The notes beneath the pieces are model-generated. The model ran no database searches. It had not been told where the DNA came from and was given only the letters and a program-made list of their open reading frames with translations. From NCBI RefSeq assembly GCF_002368335.1, contig NZ_AP018288.1, positions 5,721,059 through 5,785,058 of the forward strand: DNA of 64,000 bases, read 5' to 3'. The translations under genes were made by a program, and so were the position numbers. Source of the stretch: Nostoc sp. NIES-4103. Lineage in GTDB: Bacteria > Cyanobacteriota > Cyanobacteriia > Cyanobacteriales > Nostocaceae. Of this stretch, positions 63,379 to 64,000 are shown in pieces (position 1 is the first letter of the stretch; every line of letters begins with the position of its first letter).

Positions 63379-64000
63379 ATGACAGACCCAATGATTTTAT
63401 CAGGCCCTGCGAATGACATCGACTCTCTCCGCCTCCAGTTAATCGCTGGGTCTCTTCAAGTCCAACAACAAATCATCCCACAGTTGGCTGACTTGGGTAA
63501 TCAGGGACTAGAGGTGTTGATGGAATTTTTACTGAAACGACGTGACAATCCAGCAACTTGGGTCGATGGTAAAGCCTACCAAGTCCTCTATAACTCTGAC
63601 GCACCACTGGCTCAAGAATTTCTCCAAACCAGTTTTCCTGAAGGAATTGTACCTCTAAAATCAGAGTCTGGGATTAATTACAATCCTTTGCAACAGCTAC
63701 TTGCTGCCCAGGACTTCCAAGCAGCCGATCGCATGACTATACAAAAAATGTGTGAGCTAGCGGGGCCAACAGCTGTACAAAGAAAATGGTTGTATTTTAC
63801 TGAGGTAGAAAATTCCCCGGCTGTGGACTTGCAAACTATTAACAACCTATGGTTAGTTCACTCTGAGGGTAAATTTGGCTTCTCTGTACAAAGAGAAATT
63901 TGGTTGAGTTTAGGAAAAAACTGGGACAATTTCTGGCCGAAAATTGGCTGGAAAAAAGGCAATAATTGGACGCGATATCCCAATGAGTTTATCTGGGATT
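63379..64000 (+). CDS. GUN4 domain-containing protein (partial, runs off the right edge)
   Basis: The frame from ATG 63379 is open to the window end (207 codons seen). It begins MTDPMILSGPANDIDSLRLQLIAGS, with an N-terminal helical domain, and then a GUN4 core: YNPLQQLLAAQDFQAADRMT, then LWLVHSEGKFGFSVQREIWLSLG and WPKIGWKKGNNWTRYPNEFIWD. GUN4 binds protoporphyrin and Mg-protoporphyrin and stimulates Mg-chelatase in chlorophyll synthesis. The layout (helical bundle plus GUN4) matches the true cyanobacterial Gun4 of ~230-240 residues, so little is missing. Confidence 0.9.
   Translation, partial: MTDPMILSGPANDIDSLRLQLIAGSLQVQQQIIPQLADLGNQGLEVLMEFLLKRRDNPATWVDGKAYQVLYNSDAPLAQEFLQTSFPEGIVPLKSESGINYNPLQQLLAAQDFQAADRMTIQKMCELAGPTAVQRKWLYFTEVENSPAVDLQTINNLWLVHSEGKFGFSVQREIWLSLGKNWDNFWPKIGWKKGNNWTRYPNEFIWD

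Noticed and set aside
1..64000. tRNA, rRNA or tmRNA genes
   Set aside because: Scanning intergenic regions by eye for T-loop and CCA-end patterns or rRNA signatures showed no convincing candidate; a covariance-model search would be decisive.

Overview
The window is chromosomal DNA of a filamentous, very probably heterocyst-forming cyanobacterium of the Nostoc/Anabaena/Tolypothrix type. This rests on many HIP1 octamers (GCGATCGC), cyanobacterial nif genes in the order nifP - small ORFs - nifV - nifZ - nifT, a nifB-fdxN pair, xisH/xisI, a cyanobacterial exosortase, an IctB homologue, a GUN4 protein and abundant short tandem repeats. The exact species cannot be named from the sequence.

Layout. 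(1) 1-7167, all on +: the end of a nonribosomal peptide synthetase (NRPS) gene (last adenylation, carrier and thioesterase domains), an MFS exporter, a capreomycidine-synthase-like PLP enzyme, an arginine-3-hydroxylase-like 2-oxoglutarate oxygenase and an MbtH-like protein. This looks like a pathway for a peptide containing capreomycidine or 3-hydroxyarginine, an amino acid pair otherwise known from actinomycete antibiotics such as viomycin and streptothricin. (2) 7787-20544: nitrogen fixation genes. nifB and a 3'-truncated fdxN run leftwards and stop abruptly where nifS-nifU would be expected. xisI/xisH, an oxidoreductase, a methyltransferase-HIT fusion, an Rpn-like nuclease, a toxin-antitoxin pair and a kinase remnant lie between nifB and a rightward nifP-nifV-nifZ-nifT-ferredoxin group. 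The upstream regions of nifB and nifP share a three-box element. (3) 21455-28814: a giant CheB-CheR-PAS-histidine kinase-receiver protein, an orphan double-glycine bacteriocin-like precursor and a PlsC-like acyltransferase. (4) 29104-49804: mostly housekeeping genes (proS, accB, efp, cyclophilin, thiL, gap2, nadD, murC, murB, ybaB, smpB, ictB) with several regulators. (5) 50676-58112: an exopolysaccharide/exosortase group (DegT aminotransferase, cyanoexosortase B, its associated protein, Wza-like and Wzc-like proteins). (6) 58154-64000: an IS701-like element inside a secreted-protein gene, a secreted superoxide dismutase, icd and the start of a GUN4 gene cut by the window edge.

Most promising observations: the capreomycidine-type cassette beside an NRPS; the shared three-box nifB/nifP upstream element, a candidate target of the cyanobacterial nif activator CnfR; and the truncated fdxN with missing nifSU, which may mark the border of a developmentally excised element. 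Intergenic DNA is rich in fold-back G-rich/C-rich repeats and dispersed repeats, one of which is inserted in frame in thiL. No rRNA, tRNA or CRISPR array was recognised. All family assignments are from motif recognition and memory, with no database search.
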